From Hyphomicrobiales bacterium (GTDB lineage Bacteria; Pseudomonadota; Alphaproteobacteria; Rhizobiales; Rhizobiaceae), in the NCBI GenBank assembly GCA_900469345.1, contig UBWZ01000013.1, positions 167,021 through 231,020 on the forward strand: a DNA stretch of 64,000 nucleotides, read 5' to 3'. Position numbers and translations under genes: made by a program. This document shows positions 48,499-57,368 of the stretch, piece by piece. The notes below the pieces were generated by a model. The model saw nothing but the letters and a program-made list of their open reading frames with translations, did not search any database and was not told the DNA's origin. Numbering within the stretch: position 1 is the stretch's first letter; every line of letters begins with the position of its first letter.

Positions 48499-49266
48499 TT
48501 AGTGGAGTGTGTTGCGCAGGAGATCGGCCTCGTCCGAGAGGCCGGCTTCGCGGTCGCTGGAAACGAGCGCGTAGGCGATCTCTCCGATCTGCCACCAGGC
48601 CGCCTCGGCATCTGCCATCGTGAGCTCCTTCACCGGCTCGACGCCAAACTGGCCGGGACGAACCGCAAACAAGGAGATCCGCTGGCCGTCCTTCTCGATC
48701 GTCGCTTCCACGCTCGGGCCGAAATCGGACGGAAAGATCTGGACATCCTGCACCTGCCATTCCTTGGGCAGTTCCGGCATCAGGATCGCGGTGGCCGCGC
48801 GGATTTCCTCGCGGTCGTAGGTCTTGACCACCGGCTGTGACGGCATGCCCTCGCGGACGAGCGAGGTCTGGTGCGCCCTCAAAGCCTGCTCCACGAAGGC
48901 CGGAGGCTGGGTCGATGCATTGACCTCGCGCGGACCAAAAGGCCCGATGGAGGAGTTGGCGAACCAGCCGACGGAGACCAGCACTGCGATCGCTGCCACG
49001 CGCTGCAGCGAGGTCCACATGCGCCGCCCCTCGAGACTGGCCGTCAGCCGGCGTGCCGCTTCGCGGGTTGCCGGGGCGCCCGGGGCATGGTCTTGCTGCA
49101 GCGCCAGCTTCAGCGTGGTGCGCAGGCCAAGATCCGCCATGACGCGCGCCGCTTCGTCGGGGTTGCGTGCCAAAAATGTCTCGACCCGCAGCCGGGCTGC
49201 GGCATCCAGTTGGTTGTCCACATAGGCGTCGAGGTCGGCTCGGTTCATGGTCTCGGCGTCAGTCAT
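48499..49266 (-). CDS. Anti-sigma factor (transmembrane)
   Basis: A 255-residue protein. The N-terminus (about 1-75) looks like an anti-sigma domain (DLDAYVDNQLDAAARLRVETFLARNPD), but the zinc-binding H-x3-C-x2-C motif is missing. One membrane helix is near 85-105 (LQRVAAIAVLVSVGWFANSSI), and the rest is periplasmic. It overlaps the sigma factor gene by eight bases, so it should hold that sigma factor at the membrane. The signal is unknown. Confidence 0.85.
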   Translation of the reverse strand: MTDAETMNRADLDAYVDNQLDAAARLRVETFLARNPDEAARVMADLGLRTTLKLALQQDHAPGAPATREAARRLTASLEGRRMWTSLQRVAAIAVLVSVGWFANSSIGPFGPREVNASTQPPAFVEQALRAHQTSLVREGMPSQPVVKTYDREEIRAATAILMPELPKEWQVQDVQIFPSDFGPSVEATIEKDGQRISLFAVRPGQFGVEPVKELTMADAEAAWWQIGEIAYALVSSDREAGLSDEADLLRNTLH

Positions 49267-49789
49267 GGCCGCCTCCTATCAGTCTGAGATGGTTCGGCTG
49301 TCTGGGATCGTCTTCCAGCGACCGAAGGCGGGCGCGGGCACGGGCAATGCGCGACATCAGCGTCCCGATCGGAATGTTCAGCGCCTGCGCCGCCTCCTGG
49401 TAGGACATGTCTTCCACCGCAACGAGATGCAGCGCCTCGCGCTGATCCTGCGGGAGCGTCATGAAGGCTTCGCGCACCTGCCGCAGCCGCACCGCCTGTT
49501 CCTGCCCGGCCGGATAGGAAAGTGCTGCGTCTTCCACGCTCCCCTCGTCCTGCTGCGGGCGGCTCGCGCGATGGCGATGCTGGTCGATATGGGTGTTGTG
49601 GAGAATGGCGAATAGCCAGGCGCGAAGGTTGGCGCCGCTACGAAAGGTCGTGCGGCGCTCGTAAGCCTTGACGAGTGCGTCATGCACGAGGTCTTCCGCA
49701 TCCGAAGAGTTGCGCACGAGCGAACGCGCATAACGGCGAAGAGCCGTCAGTTGGGCAATCACGTCGAAGGGGCGTTTCTCCTGATCCAT
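49259..49789 (-). CDS. ECF-type RNA polymerase sigma factor
   Basis: A 176-residue sigma-70-family protein. Region 2 (about 15-80) reads YARSLVRNSSDAEDLVHDALVKAYERRTTFRSGANLRAWLFAILHN, and region 4 (about 105-160) reads LPQDQREALHLVAVEDMSYQEAAQALNIPIGTLMSRIARARARL. There is no region 1 or 3, as expected for ECF factors. It is co-transcribed with the anti-sigma gene. Confidence 0.95.
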   Translation of the reverse strand: MDQEKRPFDVIAQLTALRRYARSLVRNSSDAEDLVHDALVKAYERRTTFRSGANLRAWLFAILHNTHIDQHRHRASRPQQDEGSVEDAALSYPAGQEQAVRLRQVREAFMTLPQDQREALHLVAVEDMSYQEAAQALNIPIGTLMSRIARARARLRSLEDDPRQPNHLRLIGGGHD

Positions 49790-49887
49790 ACCGCTATATA
49801 CGCAGGATCGAGGATCCTATTCCCGGCTGCCGAAAATTTCTTCGGCTCCTTTGCAAAGGCGTATGGTCGGGGGCGCTCCTTTCGGCA

Positions 49888-49901
49888 TTGACCTAGGGCA
49901 A
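49888..49901 (+). promoter_or_regulatory. FNR/FixK box before hemN
   Basis: TTGAC-CTAG-GGCAA matches the TTGAT/C-N4-A/GTCAA anaerobox with one mismatch in the right half. It is 58 bases before the preferred hemN start and in a position to activate it at low oxygen. Confidence 0.75.
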
Positions 49902-49959
49902 GGCAGATCGCGAAAGCCGGCTTCATAAGGCAAGGATGACCACTGCCAGGAACGCCATC

Positions 49960-51312
49960 ATGCCTCATGCCCTGATCGCCAAATACGGCGAAGCCCGCCT
50001 TCCGCGCTATACGAGCTACCCCACCGCCCCGTCGTTTTCGGCCAAGATCCGACCTCGCGATTATGCCGAGGATCTGGCGGCGCTTTCCTTAGCGGATCCC
50101 GTTTCGCTCTATGTCCACATCCCGTTCTGCGAGGCGATGTGCTGGTATTGCGGCTGTCACACCAGCATTACCCGGAAGGAAGGCCCGGTCAGGGACTACT
50201 TGAACCTGCTCGGGCGCGAGATCGAGCGCGTTTCGGAGGCCGCAGGCGGCGCCCTGCCGGTCAGCAACATCCACTTCGGAGGCGGCACCCCGACGATCAT
50301 CAGTCCGGTGGACTTTGCCGCGCTGATGGCAAAGCTCAGGCAGTCGTTCGCCGTTGAGGCACAGGCGACCATAGCCGTCGAAATCGATCCGCGGACATTG
50401 ACGCAAGAGATGATCGCGGCACTTGGCGAAAACGGCGTCAATCGTGCCAGCCTCGGTGTCCAGAGCTTCGATATCACCGTGCAGCGGGCTATCAATCGCG
50501 TCCAGTCGATCGAGCAGACCGGGTCGGCCGTCAGCGGCTTGCGGGCGACCGGCGTCGGCAGCATCAATTTCGACCTGATCTACGGCCTGCCGCACCAGAC
50601 GGTGCAGTCCTGCATCCAGACGGTAGAGGCCTCCGTCGAGATGCGGCCGGACCGTTTCTCGGTGTTCGGCTATGCGCATGTGCCGTCGTTCAAGAAGCAT
50701 CAGCGGCTGATCGAGGAGGCTGCTCTTCCGGATGCCGCGCACCGCAACGACCAGGCGCTAGCGATCGCGGAGGCTCTGCTGGCCGCCGGCTATGTTGCGA
50801 TCGGCCTCGATCACTTCGCATTGCCGACGGACCAGCTTGCCATTGCCGCGCGGACGGGAGGGCTGCGGCGCAATTTCCAGGGCTACACCGAGGATCCATG
50901 CGAAACCCTGATCGGGCTTGGCGCATCGGCGATCGGGCGGCTGCCATCGGGTTACGTCCAGAACGAGGTTGCCCTTGGACGCTACGCCGATCAGCTCTTG
51001 TCAGGCAATCTCGCGACCGCAAAAGGGTATCGGTTCACGGGCGAAGACACCCTGCGGGCGAGGATCATCGAGCGCCTGATGTGCGACTTCGAAGTCGACC
51101 TCGGAGCACTCTGTCGAGAGGCAGGGTTCGAAAGCGTCCAGCTCCTGGACGGGAATGCGGCGCTGGCGGAACTGATCGATGACGGCGTGGTCAGCCTCGA
51201 CGGCGATCGTATCGTCGTCTCGCAAGATGCCAGGTTCATGATCCGTGCGGTGGCCGCCGCCTTCGACGCCTATCTCGGCGCCTTCGGGCGGACGCACAGC
51301 AAGGCTGCGTGA
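49960..51312 (+). CDS. hemN: Oxygen-independent coproporphyrinogen III oxidase (HemN)
   Basis: A 450-residue radical-SAM enzyme that decarboxylates coproporphyrinogen III in heme synthesis without oxygen. The 4Fe-4S cysteines are in FCEAMCWYCGC; the CxxxCxxC set and the additional Cys two residues later are typical. The FGGGTPT motif binds SAM. I prefer the ATG at 49960, which has CCAGGA eight bases upstream; the in-frame ATG at 49936 would add eight residues. The FNR/FixK box upstream ties heme supply to low-oxygen growth and to the heme-rich cbb3 oxidase nearby. Confidence 0.95.
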   Translation: MPHALIAKYGEARLPRYTSYPTAPSFSAKIRPRDYAEDLAALSLADPVSLYVHIPFCEAMCWYCGCHTSITRKEGPVRDYLNLLGREIERVSEAAGGALPVSNIHFGGGTPTIISPVDFAALMAKLRQSFAVEAQATIAVEIDPRTLTQEMIAALGENGVNRASLGVQSFDITVQRAINRVQSIEQTGSAVSGLRATGVGSINFDLIYGLPHQTVQSCIQTVEASVEMRPDRFSVFGYAHVPSFKKHQRLIEEAALPDAAHRNDQALAIAEALLAAGYVAIGLDHFALPTDQLAIAARTGGLRRNFQGYTEDPCETLIGLGASAIGRLPSGYVQNEVALGRYADQLLSGNLATAKGYRFTGEDTLRARIIERLMCDFEVDLGALCREAGFESVQLLDGNAALAELIDDGVVSLDGDRIVVSQDARFMIRAVAAAFDAYLGAFGRTHSKAA

Positions 51313-51320
51313 AACGCAGA

Positions 51321-51352
51321 AAGGGCCGCGTCGAACGCACGGCACGGCCCTT
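51321..51352. terminator. Hairpin between convergent hemN and pseudoazurin genes
   Basis: AAGGGCCG at 51321-51328 pairs with CGGCCCTT at 51345-51352; a shorter inner stem GCGT/ACGC is possible. It fills the 48-base gap between the two stops and probably ends transcription from both sides. T-runs are short. Confidence 0.7.
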
Positions 51353-51360
51353 CAGAGACC

Positions 51361-51804
51361 TTACTGCCCGACCTTGGCGAGATCGGCATCCAGGCGCTTG
51401 CGCGCCAAAGGCGGCAGCTTGCCTGTCTTGATGGCGTCGAGATTGGCGGGATTGTCGCCGACGACGATCAGCGCGATCATGCCCATGCCCACATGCGGCG
51501 CGCACTTCACGACATAGGCGCCCTGGGCGTCGAATGTGGCCTGGAACTGTTCATTGGGCTTCGACTTGAACTCGGCTGCGCCCGCCGGGATGAGGCCGGC
51601 CACTGTTTCCACGTTGTGTCCCTTGTCGGTGGGCACAAAGGTCACGGTGTCGCCGGGTGCAACGTGGATGAAGCCCGGCTCGAACGTCATCGGGCCGTCC
51701 GGGCCCTTGTTAAGCAACTGAACCTGATGGTCGGCCGCCAGCAGCGGCGCTGCCGATGCGACCAGGATTGCGATGGCCGCGATCGGGCCAAGTGTGAAAC
51801 GCAT
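51361..51804 (-). CDS. azu: Pseudoazurin (blue copper protein)
   Basis: A 147-residue periplasmic electron carrier. The signal peptide is [23 protein letters not shown], giving a mature protein of about 124 residues. The type-1 copper ligands are visible: His in DKGHNVE, then Cys, His and Met in CAPHVGMGM. Pseudoazurins donate electrons to nitrite or nitrous oxide reductase, or to oxidases. A perfect FNR/FixK box stands 68 bases upstream, so it belongs to the low-oxygen regulon. No denitrification reductase is in the window. Confidence 0.95.
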   Translation of the reverse strand: MRFTLGPIAAIAILVASAAPLLAADHQVQLLNKGPDGPMTFEPGFIHVAPGDTVTFVPTDKGHNVETVAGLIPAGAAEFKSKPNEQFQATFDAQGAYVVKCAPHVGMGMIALIVVGDNPANLDAIKTGKLPPLARKRLDADLAKVGQ

Positions 51805-51871
51805 TCTCGATGTCTCCTATTGGGCCTCGATGGCCTGCCAGGACTTCTAGGGTCTCCGCTGCCCTTGTCGT

Positions 51872-51885
51872 TTGACGCGCGTCAA
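51872..51885 (-). promoter_or_regulatory. FNR/FixK box before pseudoazurin
   Basis: TTGAC-GCGC-GTCAA is a perfect palindromic anaerobox, 68 bases upstream of the pseudoazurin ATG and downstream of the hybrid kinase stop. Confidence 0.88.
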
Positions 51886-51922
51886 CCTCGCTCGATTGTC
51901 GTCGCCGGTCGGCTCGCTCGGC

Positions 51923-53854
51923 TTATGCGTTCAGCAGTTCGCGGACGGTCACGGCAAGTTCGCGGGCCGTGTAGGGCTTGCGCAGCCACTGCGCACCGGG
52001 AATGATGTTCTTGGCCGCCAGAGCCGGCTCGGAATAGCCGGAGGTGAACAACACGGCGAGATCTGGGCGAATTTGCCGTGCCTCGCGCGCGAGTTCATCT
52101 CCCGTCATGCCGCCGGGCATGACGATGTCGGTGAAAAGCAGTGCAATGTCTGCATTGCTCCTGAGGCTGTCCAGCGCGTTGCGGCCATTCTCGGCTTCAA
52201 GCACAGAATAGCCCATGCCCGAGAGGCGGGCGACGGCGACGCGGCGCACGCGACGGTCGTCTTCCACCACAAGGATGGTCTCGTTGCCTGTCGGCAGCGG
52301 CGGAACAGTGTGGCTGGCCGCATCGTCCGGCTGCTGCAGATTGCGTTCGCTGCGAGCCGGAAGATAGATGCGGATCGTCGTGCCGCGGCCGATCTCGCTG
52401 TAGATCTGCAAATGCCCGCCGGACTGCTTCACGAAGCCATACACCATGCTGAGGCCGAGGCCTGTTCCCGAGCCCGTATCCTTGGTGGTGAAAAATGGTT
52501 CGATCGCGTGCTTGCGAACCTCTTCGCTCATCCCGATGCCCGTGTCGGTGATCGCAATGAGGATGAAATTGCCGCTCCGCACATCCGGATACATCTTGGC
52601 ATAGTCCGAATCGAGCTCGACGCGGGAAAGCTCCATGGTGAGCTTGCCACCCTTGGGCATCGCATCCCGGGCATTGATGGCAATGTTGAGGATCGCGTTC
52701 TGCAGCTGCGAGCTGTCGACGAGCACGTCGAAATTGGAGCCGGACAGAATGGTCGATAGCTTGATGTCTTCGCCAAGCGTGCGCCGCAGCAGGTTGGAGA
52801 AACCGCTCATCAGCTGGCCGAGATCCGCACTCTGCGGATTGAGCGGCTGGCGCCGCCCGAAGGCCAGCAGCTGGCCAGTGAGCTTGGCGCCGTCGGATGC
52901 GGCATCCTGCGCCTCCTTCAGGATGTCGCGCAACGGGCCGGGCGGCAGTTTGTCTTCCACCATCTCGATATTGCCGCTGATCACCGTCAGGAGGTTGTTG
53001 AAATCGTGGGCAATGCCGCCGGTCAGCTGGCCCACGGCCTCCATCTTCTGCGCCTGGCGTAGATCTTCCTCGATCTTGTAGCGGCTGGTCAGATCGCGCA
53101 CGAACCCGGTGAAGAACCGCTCGCCGTTGACCGTCGTTTCGCCGACGTGAAGTTCCATCGGAAATTGGGTGCCGTCTGCGCGCATTCCGGTGACCACCCG
53201 ACCGTAGCCGATGATGCGCTTTTCGCCGGTTTCGAGGTAGTGGTCGATATAGTGATCGTGCGCCTGCCTGTCAGGGTTTGGCATCAGCGCGTTGACATTG
53301 CGGCCGCAGACCTCGTCCGACGTCCGGCCGAACAGTTTCTCGGCCGCCTTGCTGAACGATTGCACCGTGCCCCTGTGGTCGATGACGATCATTGCGTCGG
53401 GGACCGTTTCCAGGATCGAGCTCAGATGTGCCTCGCGGGATCGGAGCGCCGCTTCCGCCCGGCGCAGCTTGCTGATGTCGCTGCTGGTCTGGATGATCGA
53501 GTGTTCACCGTCCGTCAGGTTGACGAGAACGCACCGTGCGGCAACGTGGATGTCGTGCCCGTTCTTGTGGCGATGGACGACTTCGCCCTGCCAGAAGCCC
53601 TGCGACCTGATTTGGTCGCCAATGAGATCCTGCTGTTGCAGCGGTCGGGTCGCCAGAAGGTCCGAGACGTTCCGACCAACGGCTTCCTGGTAGCTCCAGC
53701 CATACATGTTCTCGCAGCCGATCGACCAGTGGGTGATCGTGCCCTCGAATTTTAAGACCATGATGTCGGCGCCATCCAGAACATGCACCAGGGCATCCAG
53801 TTCCTGGGGCGAAGCGGTTCTTGGGGAAACGAGGCGGTGTGGCATGGCTAACAT
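51923..53854 (-). CDS. fixL: Hybrid FixL-type oxygen-sensing histidine kinase (hFixL)
   Basis: A 643-residue soluble kinase. Order: PAS-A (about 20-130), heme PAS-B (about 140-260), HisKA with H283 in GGIAHDFNNLL, the ATPase (N box NIAINARDAM, G1 DTGIGM, G2 GTGLGLSM) and a C-terminal receiver with D576 in FTDIVMPGG. PAS-B matches the FixL heme pocket: H199 in QAHDHYIDHY equals the proximal His of RHDSYISRY in Bradyrhizobium FixL, and R219 in IIGYGRVVTG equals the oxygen-contact Arg. Receiver-bearing FixL proteins are known from Rhizobium etli and R. leguminosarum. It overlaps fixK by seven bases. No FixJ is present; a candidate partner is at 63082-63801. Confidence 0.93.
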   Translation of the reverse strand: MLAMPHRLVSPRTASPQELDALVHVLDGADIMVLKFEGTITHWSIGCENMYGWSYQEAVGRNVSDLLATRPLQQQDLIGDQIRSQGFWQGEVVHRHKNGHDIHVAARCVLVNLTDGEHSIIQTSSDISKLRRAEAALRSREAHLSSILETVPDAMIVIDHRGTVQSFSKAAEKLFGRTSDEVCGRNVNALMPNPDRQAHDHYIDHYLETGEKRIIGYGRVVTGMRADGTQFPMELHVGETTVNGERFFTGFVRDLTSRYKIEEDLRQAQKMEAVGQLTGGIAHDFNNLLTVISGNIEMVEDKLPPGPLRDILKEAQDAASDGAKLTGQLLAFGRRQPLNPQSADLGQLMSGFSNLLRRTLGEDIKLSTILSGSNFDVLVDSSQLQNAILNIAINARDAMPKGGKLTMELSRVELDSDYAKMYPDVRSGNFILIAITDTGIGMSEEVRKHAIEPFFTTKDTGSGTGLGLSMVYGFVKQSGGHLQIYSEIGRGTTIRIYLPARSERNLQQPDDAASHTVPPLPTGNETILVVEDDRRVRRVAVARLSGMGYSVLEAENGRNALDSLRSNADIALLFTDIVMPGGMTGDELAREARQIRPDLAVLFTSGYSEPALAAKNIIPGAQWLRKPYTARELAVTVRELLNA

Positions 53855-54603
53855 AGGTCTGCGGTTGATCCGTGGCGGACTAGTCTATGGCAGTTTTCCA
53901 GGTTGAAAGCATCTGCATTGCCGCAGAGCTCCTTGAGCCGCTGGCGGCAGACGATCCGAAGGTTGTGGCGGCCCTCCGGCACGACCACCTGGATGGCCGC
54001 AAGCTTGCTGATGGTGCGCGAGACAGTCTCTATCGTCATGCCCAGATAGTCGGCGATATCCTGGCGGTTCATGGGGATCTGCAGCAGTCCGGGATTGCCG
54101 GACATTTCGGTGCGGGGAGCAAGCTCGATCAGAAAGCTGCAGAGCCTCTCCTGCGCATTCTTCTTGGACAGGAGGACCATCTGCTCGTGTGCCGCTTCCG
54201 TCTCTTTGCACAGGAGTCCCATATAGGCTGGCCGCAAGGCATCGGACCCGGCAATCTCGCCGAGGAAGAGATTGCGACCGATGCGGCGGATCCGGCAGTC
54301 GCTCACGGCCTCCGCGGTGAACAGATAGTTCCGCTGCGGAAACGCCCCGAAGATGTCGCCAGCGTACTGGAAAGCGGTGATGACCCGTCGCCCTTCACCG
54401 ATGATGCGCTGCAGACGAACTACCCCCTCTGCCACCTGAAAGACACAGCCGGCGGGGTCGCCCTCCCAGCAGATCGCCTTTCCCGCCGGAATGGTTTCAG
54501 GCAGCGCCGTGCCGAACAGCGACGACAGGCAAAGCCTGCGCGGAGGAGCCGCTTCGACGGCAAGGCCGGCGACTGCGAAGGCATTTTTTCCGAGCATCAG
54601 CAT
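53848..54603 (-). CDS. fixK: FixK-type Crp/Fnr transcriptional regulator
   Basis: A 251-residue regulator with an N-terminal cyclic-nucleotide-like barrel (about 25-140) and a C-terminal helix-turn-helix whose recognition helix reads MTIETVSRTISKL. The E-x-x-S-R pattern there specifies TTGA half-sites, matching the four boxes in this island. The N-terminal cysteine cluster of FNR/FnrN is absent, so it is FixK-like and does not sense oxygen itself. I chose the ATG at 54603, which has GAAGGGGA upstream; a longer frame starting at 54657 would intrude into the promoter. It is the first gene of fixK-hfixL, divergent from fixN. Confidence 0.92.
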   Translation of the reverse strand: MLMLGKNAFAVAGLAVEAAPPRRLCLSSLFGTALPETIPAGKAICWEGDPAGCVFQVAEGVVRLQRIIGEGRRVITAFQYAGDIFGAFPQRNYLFTAEAVSDCRIRRIGRNLFLGEIAGSDALRPAYMGLLCKETEAAHEQMVLLSKKNAQERLCSFLIELAPRTEMSGNPGLLQIPMNRQDIADYLGMTIETVSRTISKLAAIQVVVPEGRHNLRIVCRQRLKELCGNADAFNLENCHRLVRHGSTADLC

Positions 54604-54689
54604 GTTCCATGTCCCCTTCATCGAGAACGTCGAGACTAGGCGTACCGCGTCACACAAGGATGAGCCGCACGTATCAGTCCGTGCGACTG

Positions 54690-54705
54690 CGTAACACTCT
54701 GTAAC
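54690..54705 (-). promoter_or_regulatory. Direct repeat in the fixK promoter, candidate K-box for FxkR
   Basis: On the minus strand the sequence is GTTACA-GAGT-GTTACG, two near-identical hexamers at a 10-bp period, 87 bases upstream of the fixK ATG. A 10-bp direct repeat is the usual target of OmpR/PhoB-type regulators. From memory, the K-box of rhizobial fixK promoters, bound by FxkR, has this GTTACA-N4-GTTACA form; I could not check this here. Confidence 0.7.
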
Positions 54706-54739
54706 GAGCCCCGGCAGACGTCATCCGCGCGGTCCCCCG

Positions 54740-54753
54740 TTGACGTAAATCAA
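54740..54753 (+). promoter_or_regulatory. FNR/FixK box before fixN
   Basis: TTGAC-GTAA-ATCAA matches the anaerobox consensus, 86 bases before the fixN ATG. It should activate fixNOQP when FixK is made. Confidence 0.9.
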
Positions 54754-54839
54754 GGAGGCCGTGCGGGCTCCATGAGAGTCCTCCAGAGGTACGGAGAGGC
54801 AGGTCGCAACGCGGTCGGCCGCGCACTGGGGACGACATC

Positions 54840-56462
54840 ATGACTTACACTACGGAAACCGTGGTGGTCGCGGTCGCCGCTTTTCTGGCTTTGCTGGGAG
54901 CGGCGTTTGCGCACGACCACCTGTTTGCAGTCCACATGGGCATACTGTGTTTCTGCCTTCTGGCCGGCACGGTGCTGCTGATGCGGCGGATAGACGTTTC
55001 GACTGCTGGCGCGCCAGCGAGGATCGACCCGTCAGGCTATTTCGACGAGGTGGTGCGCTACGGGTTGATCGCCACCGTCTTCTGGGGCGTTGTCGGCTTT
55101 CTGGTCGGCGTGATCGTCGCCGCGCAGCTGGCCTTCCCCGACCTCAACTTTGCACCGTACCTGAACTTCGGTCGGCTGCGCCCGGTCCATACCTCGGCGG
55201 TGATCTTCGCCTTCGGTGGCAACGCGCTGATCATGACCTCCTTCTATGTCGTGCAGCGCACCTGTCGGGCCCGCCTGTTCGGCGGCAATCTCGCCTGGTT
55301 CGTCTTCTGGGGCTACCAGCTCTTCATCGTCATGGCGGCCACCGGCTACGTGCTAGGAATCTCCCAGGGTCGCGAATATGCCGAGCCGGAATGGTATGTC
55401 GACCTTTGGCTGACCATCGTCTGGCTCGCCTATCTGGCGGTGTTTCTCGGCACGGTCCTGAGGCGCAAGGAGCCACATATCTATGTGGCAAACTGGTTCT
55501 ACCTTGCCTTCATCGTCACCATCGCCATGCTTCACGTGGTCAACAATCTGGCCGTGCCGGTGTCGTTCCTGGGTTCCAAGAGCTACTCGGTGTTTTCCGG
55601 CGTCCAGGATGCGCTGACCCAGTGGTGGTACGGCCATAACGCCGTGGGCTTCTTCCTGACCGCCGGCTTCCTGGGCATGATGTATTATTTCGTCCCCAAG
55701 CAGGCCAACCGTCCGATCTATTCCTACCGTCTGTCGATCATCCACTTCTGGGCTCTGATCTTCATGTACATCTGGGCGGGTCCCCACCACCTCCACTATA
55801 CGGCGCTGCCGGACTGGGCGCAGACGCTCGGCATGGTGTTCTCGGTGATGCTCTGGATGCCTTCCTGGGGCGGCATGATCAACGGCCTGATGACGCTCTC
55901 GGGCGCCTGGGACAAGATCCGCACCGACCCGATCATCCGCATGATGGTGATCGCCATCGCCTTCTACGGCATGTCGACTTTCGAGGGCCCGATGATGTCG
56001 ATCAAGACGGTGAACTCGCTCAGCCACTATACCGAATGGACGATCGGTCACGTCCACTCCGGCGCGCTCGGCTGGGTCGGGATGATCACCTTCGGCGCCA
56101 TCTACTATCTGACACCAAAGCTGTGGGGCCGCGAGCGGATGTACAGCATGCGAATGATCAACTGGCACTTCTGGCTCGCCACGCTTGGCATCGTCGTCTA
56201 CGCGGCCGTCTTGTGGGTTGCCGGCATCCAGCAGGGCCTGATGTGGCGCGAGTACAATTCACAGGGCTTCCTCGTCTACTCCTTCGCGGAAACCGTCGCG
56301 GCGATGTTCCCCTATTACGTGCTGCGCACTCTCGGCGGAGGGCTTTACCTCGCCGGCGGACTGGTGATGGCCTGGAACGTGTTCATGACCATCCTCGGCC
56401 ACCAGCGAGACGAAGCGGCCCTTCCGACCACCTATGTTCCCCAGGCACAGGCTGCCGAGTGA
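54840..56462 (+). CDS. fixN: cbb3-type cytochrome c oxidase subunit I (FixN/CcoN)
   Basis: The 540-residue catalytic subunit of the high-affinity cbb3 oxidase. It has about 14 membrane helices and the conserved histidines: [15 protein letters not shown] (low-spin heme), [14 protein letters not shown] (CuB), [13 protein letters not shown] (CuB) and [13 protein letters not shown] (heme ligands). It reduces oxygen at nanomolar levels, as needed in nodules and microaerobic soil. First gene of fixNOQP. Confidence 0.98.
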   Translation: MTYTTETVVVAVAAFLALLGAAFAHDHLFAVHMGILCFCLLAGTVLLMRRIDVSTAGAPARIDPSGYFDEVVRYGLIATVFWGVVGFLVGVIVAAQLAFPDLNFAPYLNFGRLRPVHTSAVIFAFGGNALIMTSFYVVQRTCRARLFGGNLAWFVFWGYQLFIVMAATGYVLGISQGREYAEPEWYVDLWLTIVWLAYLAVFLGTVLRRKEPHIYVANWFYLAFIVTIAMLHVVNNLAVPVSFLGSKSYSVFSGVQDALTQWWYGHNAVGFFLTAGFLGMMYYFVPKQANRPIYSYRLSIIHFWALIFMYIWAGPHHLHYTALPDWAQTLGMVFSVMLWMPSWGGMINGLMTLSGAWDKIRTDPIIRMMVIAIAFYGMSTFEGPMMSIKTVNSLSHYTEWTIGHVHSGALGWVGMITFGAIYYLTPKLWGRERMYSMRMINWHFWLATLGIVVYAAVLWVAGIQQGLMWREYNSQGFLVYSFAETVAAMFPYYVLRTLGGGLYLAGGLVMAWNVFMTILGHQRDEAALPTTYVPQAQAAE

Positions 56463-56471
56463 GGTGAAGAC

Positions 56472-57206
56472 ATGGCATCGATCCTAGACAAACATAAAAT
56501 CATCGAAAAGAACGCCACGCTGCTTCTGGTCGGCTCGCTCCTGGTGGTCAGCATCGGCGGCATCGTCGAAATCGCACCGCTGTTCTACCTGCAGAATACG
56601 ATCGAGAAGGTCGAGGGCATGCGGCCCTACACGCCGCTCGAACTGGCGGGGCGCAACATCTACGTCCGCGAGGGTTGCTACGTCTGCCACAGCCAGATGA
56701 TCCGGCCCTTCCGCGACGAAGTGGAACGCTACGGTCATTACTCGCTGGCAGCCGAATCCATGTATGACCACCCCTTCCAGTGGGGCTCCAAGCGTACCGG
56801 GCCGGATCTCGCCCGGGTCGGCGGCCGCTATTCCAACGAATGGCACGTGCAGCATTTGTCGGATCCGCGCGCCGTCGTGCCGGAATCCGTCATGCCGCGC
56901 TACGCCTTCCTGTCCGGTGCGGACCTGACCGTCAAGGACGTTGGCATGGACCTCAAGGCCAACGAGGACGTCGGCGTTCCCTATTCGCCGGAGATGATCG
57001 CCGCCGCCGAGGCCGACATGAAGGCGCAAGCCGATCCCAACGCCGACACCACCGCGCTTTTGGCGCGCTATCCGAAGGCAAAGGTGGGCGATTTCGACGG
57101 CGATCCGACCAAGCTGACGGAGATGGACGCGCTCGTCGCCTATCTGCAGATGCTCGGCACGCTGGTCGACTTCTCCACCTATGACGACGCCACCGGCTAT
57201 CGATGA
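56472..57206 (+). CDS. fixO: cbb3-type cytochrome c oxidase subunit II (FixO/CcoO)
   Basis: A 244-residue membrane-anchored mono-heme cytochrome c. One N-terminal helix ([18 protein letters not shown]) is followed by the heme site CYVCH in [16 protein letters not shown] Met ligand is likely in SVMPRYAFL. It passes electrons from FixP to FixN. Confidence 0.98.
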   Translation: MASILDKHKIIEKNATLLLVGSLLVVSIGGIVEIAPLFYLQNTIEKVEGMRPYTPLELAGRNIYVREGCYVCHSQMIRPFRDEVERYGHYSLAAESMYDHPFQWGSKRTGPDLARVGGRYSNEWHVQHLSDPRAVVPESVMPRYAFLSGADLTVKDVGMDLKANEDVGVPYSPEMIAAAEADMKAQADPNADTTALLARYPKAKVGDFDGDPTKLTEMDALVAYLQMLGTLVDFSTYDDATGYR

Positions 57207-57214
57207 GGTCAACC

Positions 57215-57367
57215 ATGGAAATCTATACGGCAATGCGGCACTTCGCCGACAGTTGGGGGCTTTTGGCCATGTCCGCCTTCTTCGTGGGCGCGGTTCTCTT
57301 CACCTTGCGGCCCGGCGGCAAACAGGCGGCCAATGAGGCTGCTGATATCCCTCTGAAGGATGACTGA
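57215..57367 (+). CDS. fixQ: cbb3-type cytochrome c oxidase subunit IV (FixQ/CcoQ)
   Basis: A 50-residue single-helix membrane peptide, beginning MEIYTAMRHFADSWG, with helix LLAMSAFFVGAVLFTL and a charged C-terminus (PLKDD). It stabilises the oxidase complex. GAGGT is nine bases before the ATG. Its stop lies two bases before the preferred fixP start. Confidence 0.95.
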   Translation: MEIYTAMRHFADSWGLLAMSAFFVGAVLFTLRPGGKQAANEAADIPLKDD

Positions 57368-57368
57368 G

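Noticed and set aside
54604..54657. Longer N-terminus for fixK from 54657
   Set aside because: No ribosome site, and it would leave only 33 bases to the candidate K-box; the ATG at 54603 has a good GAAGGGGA site.
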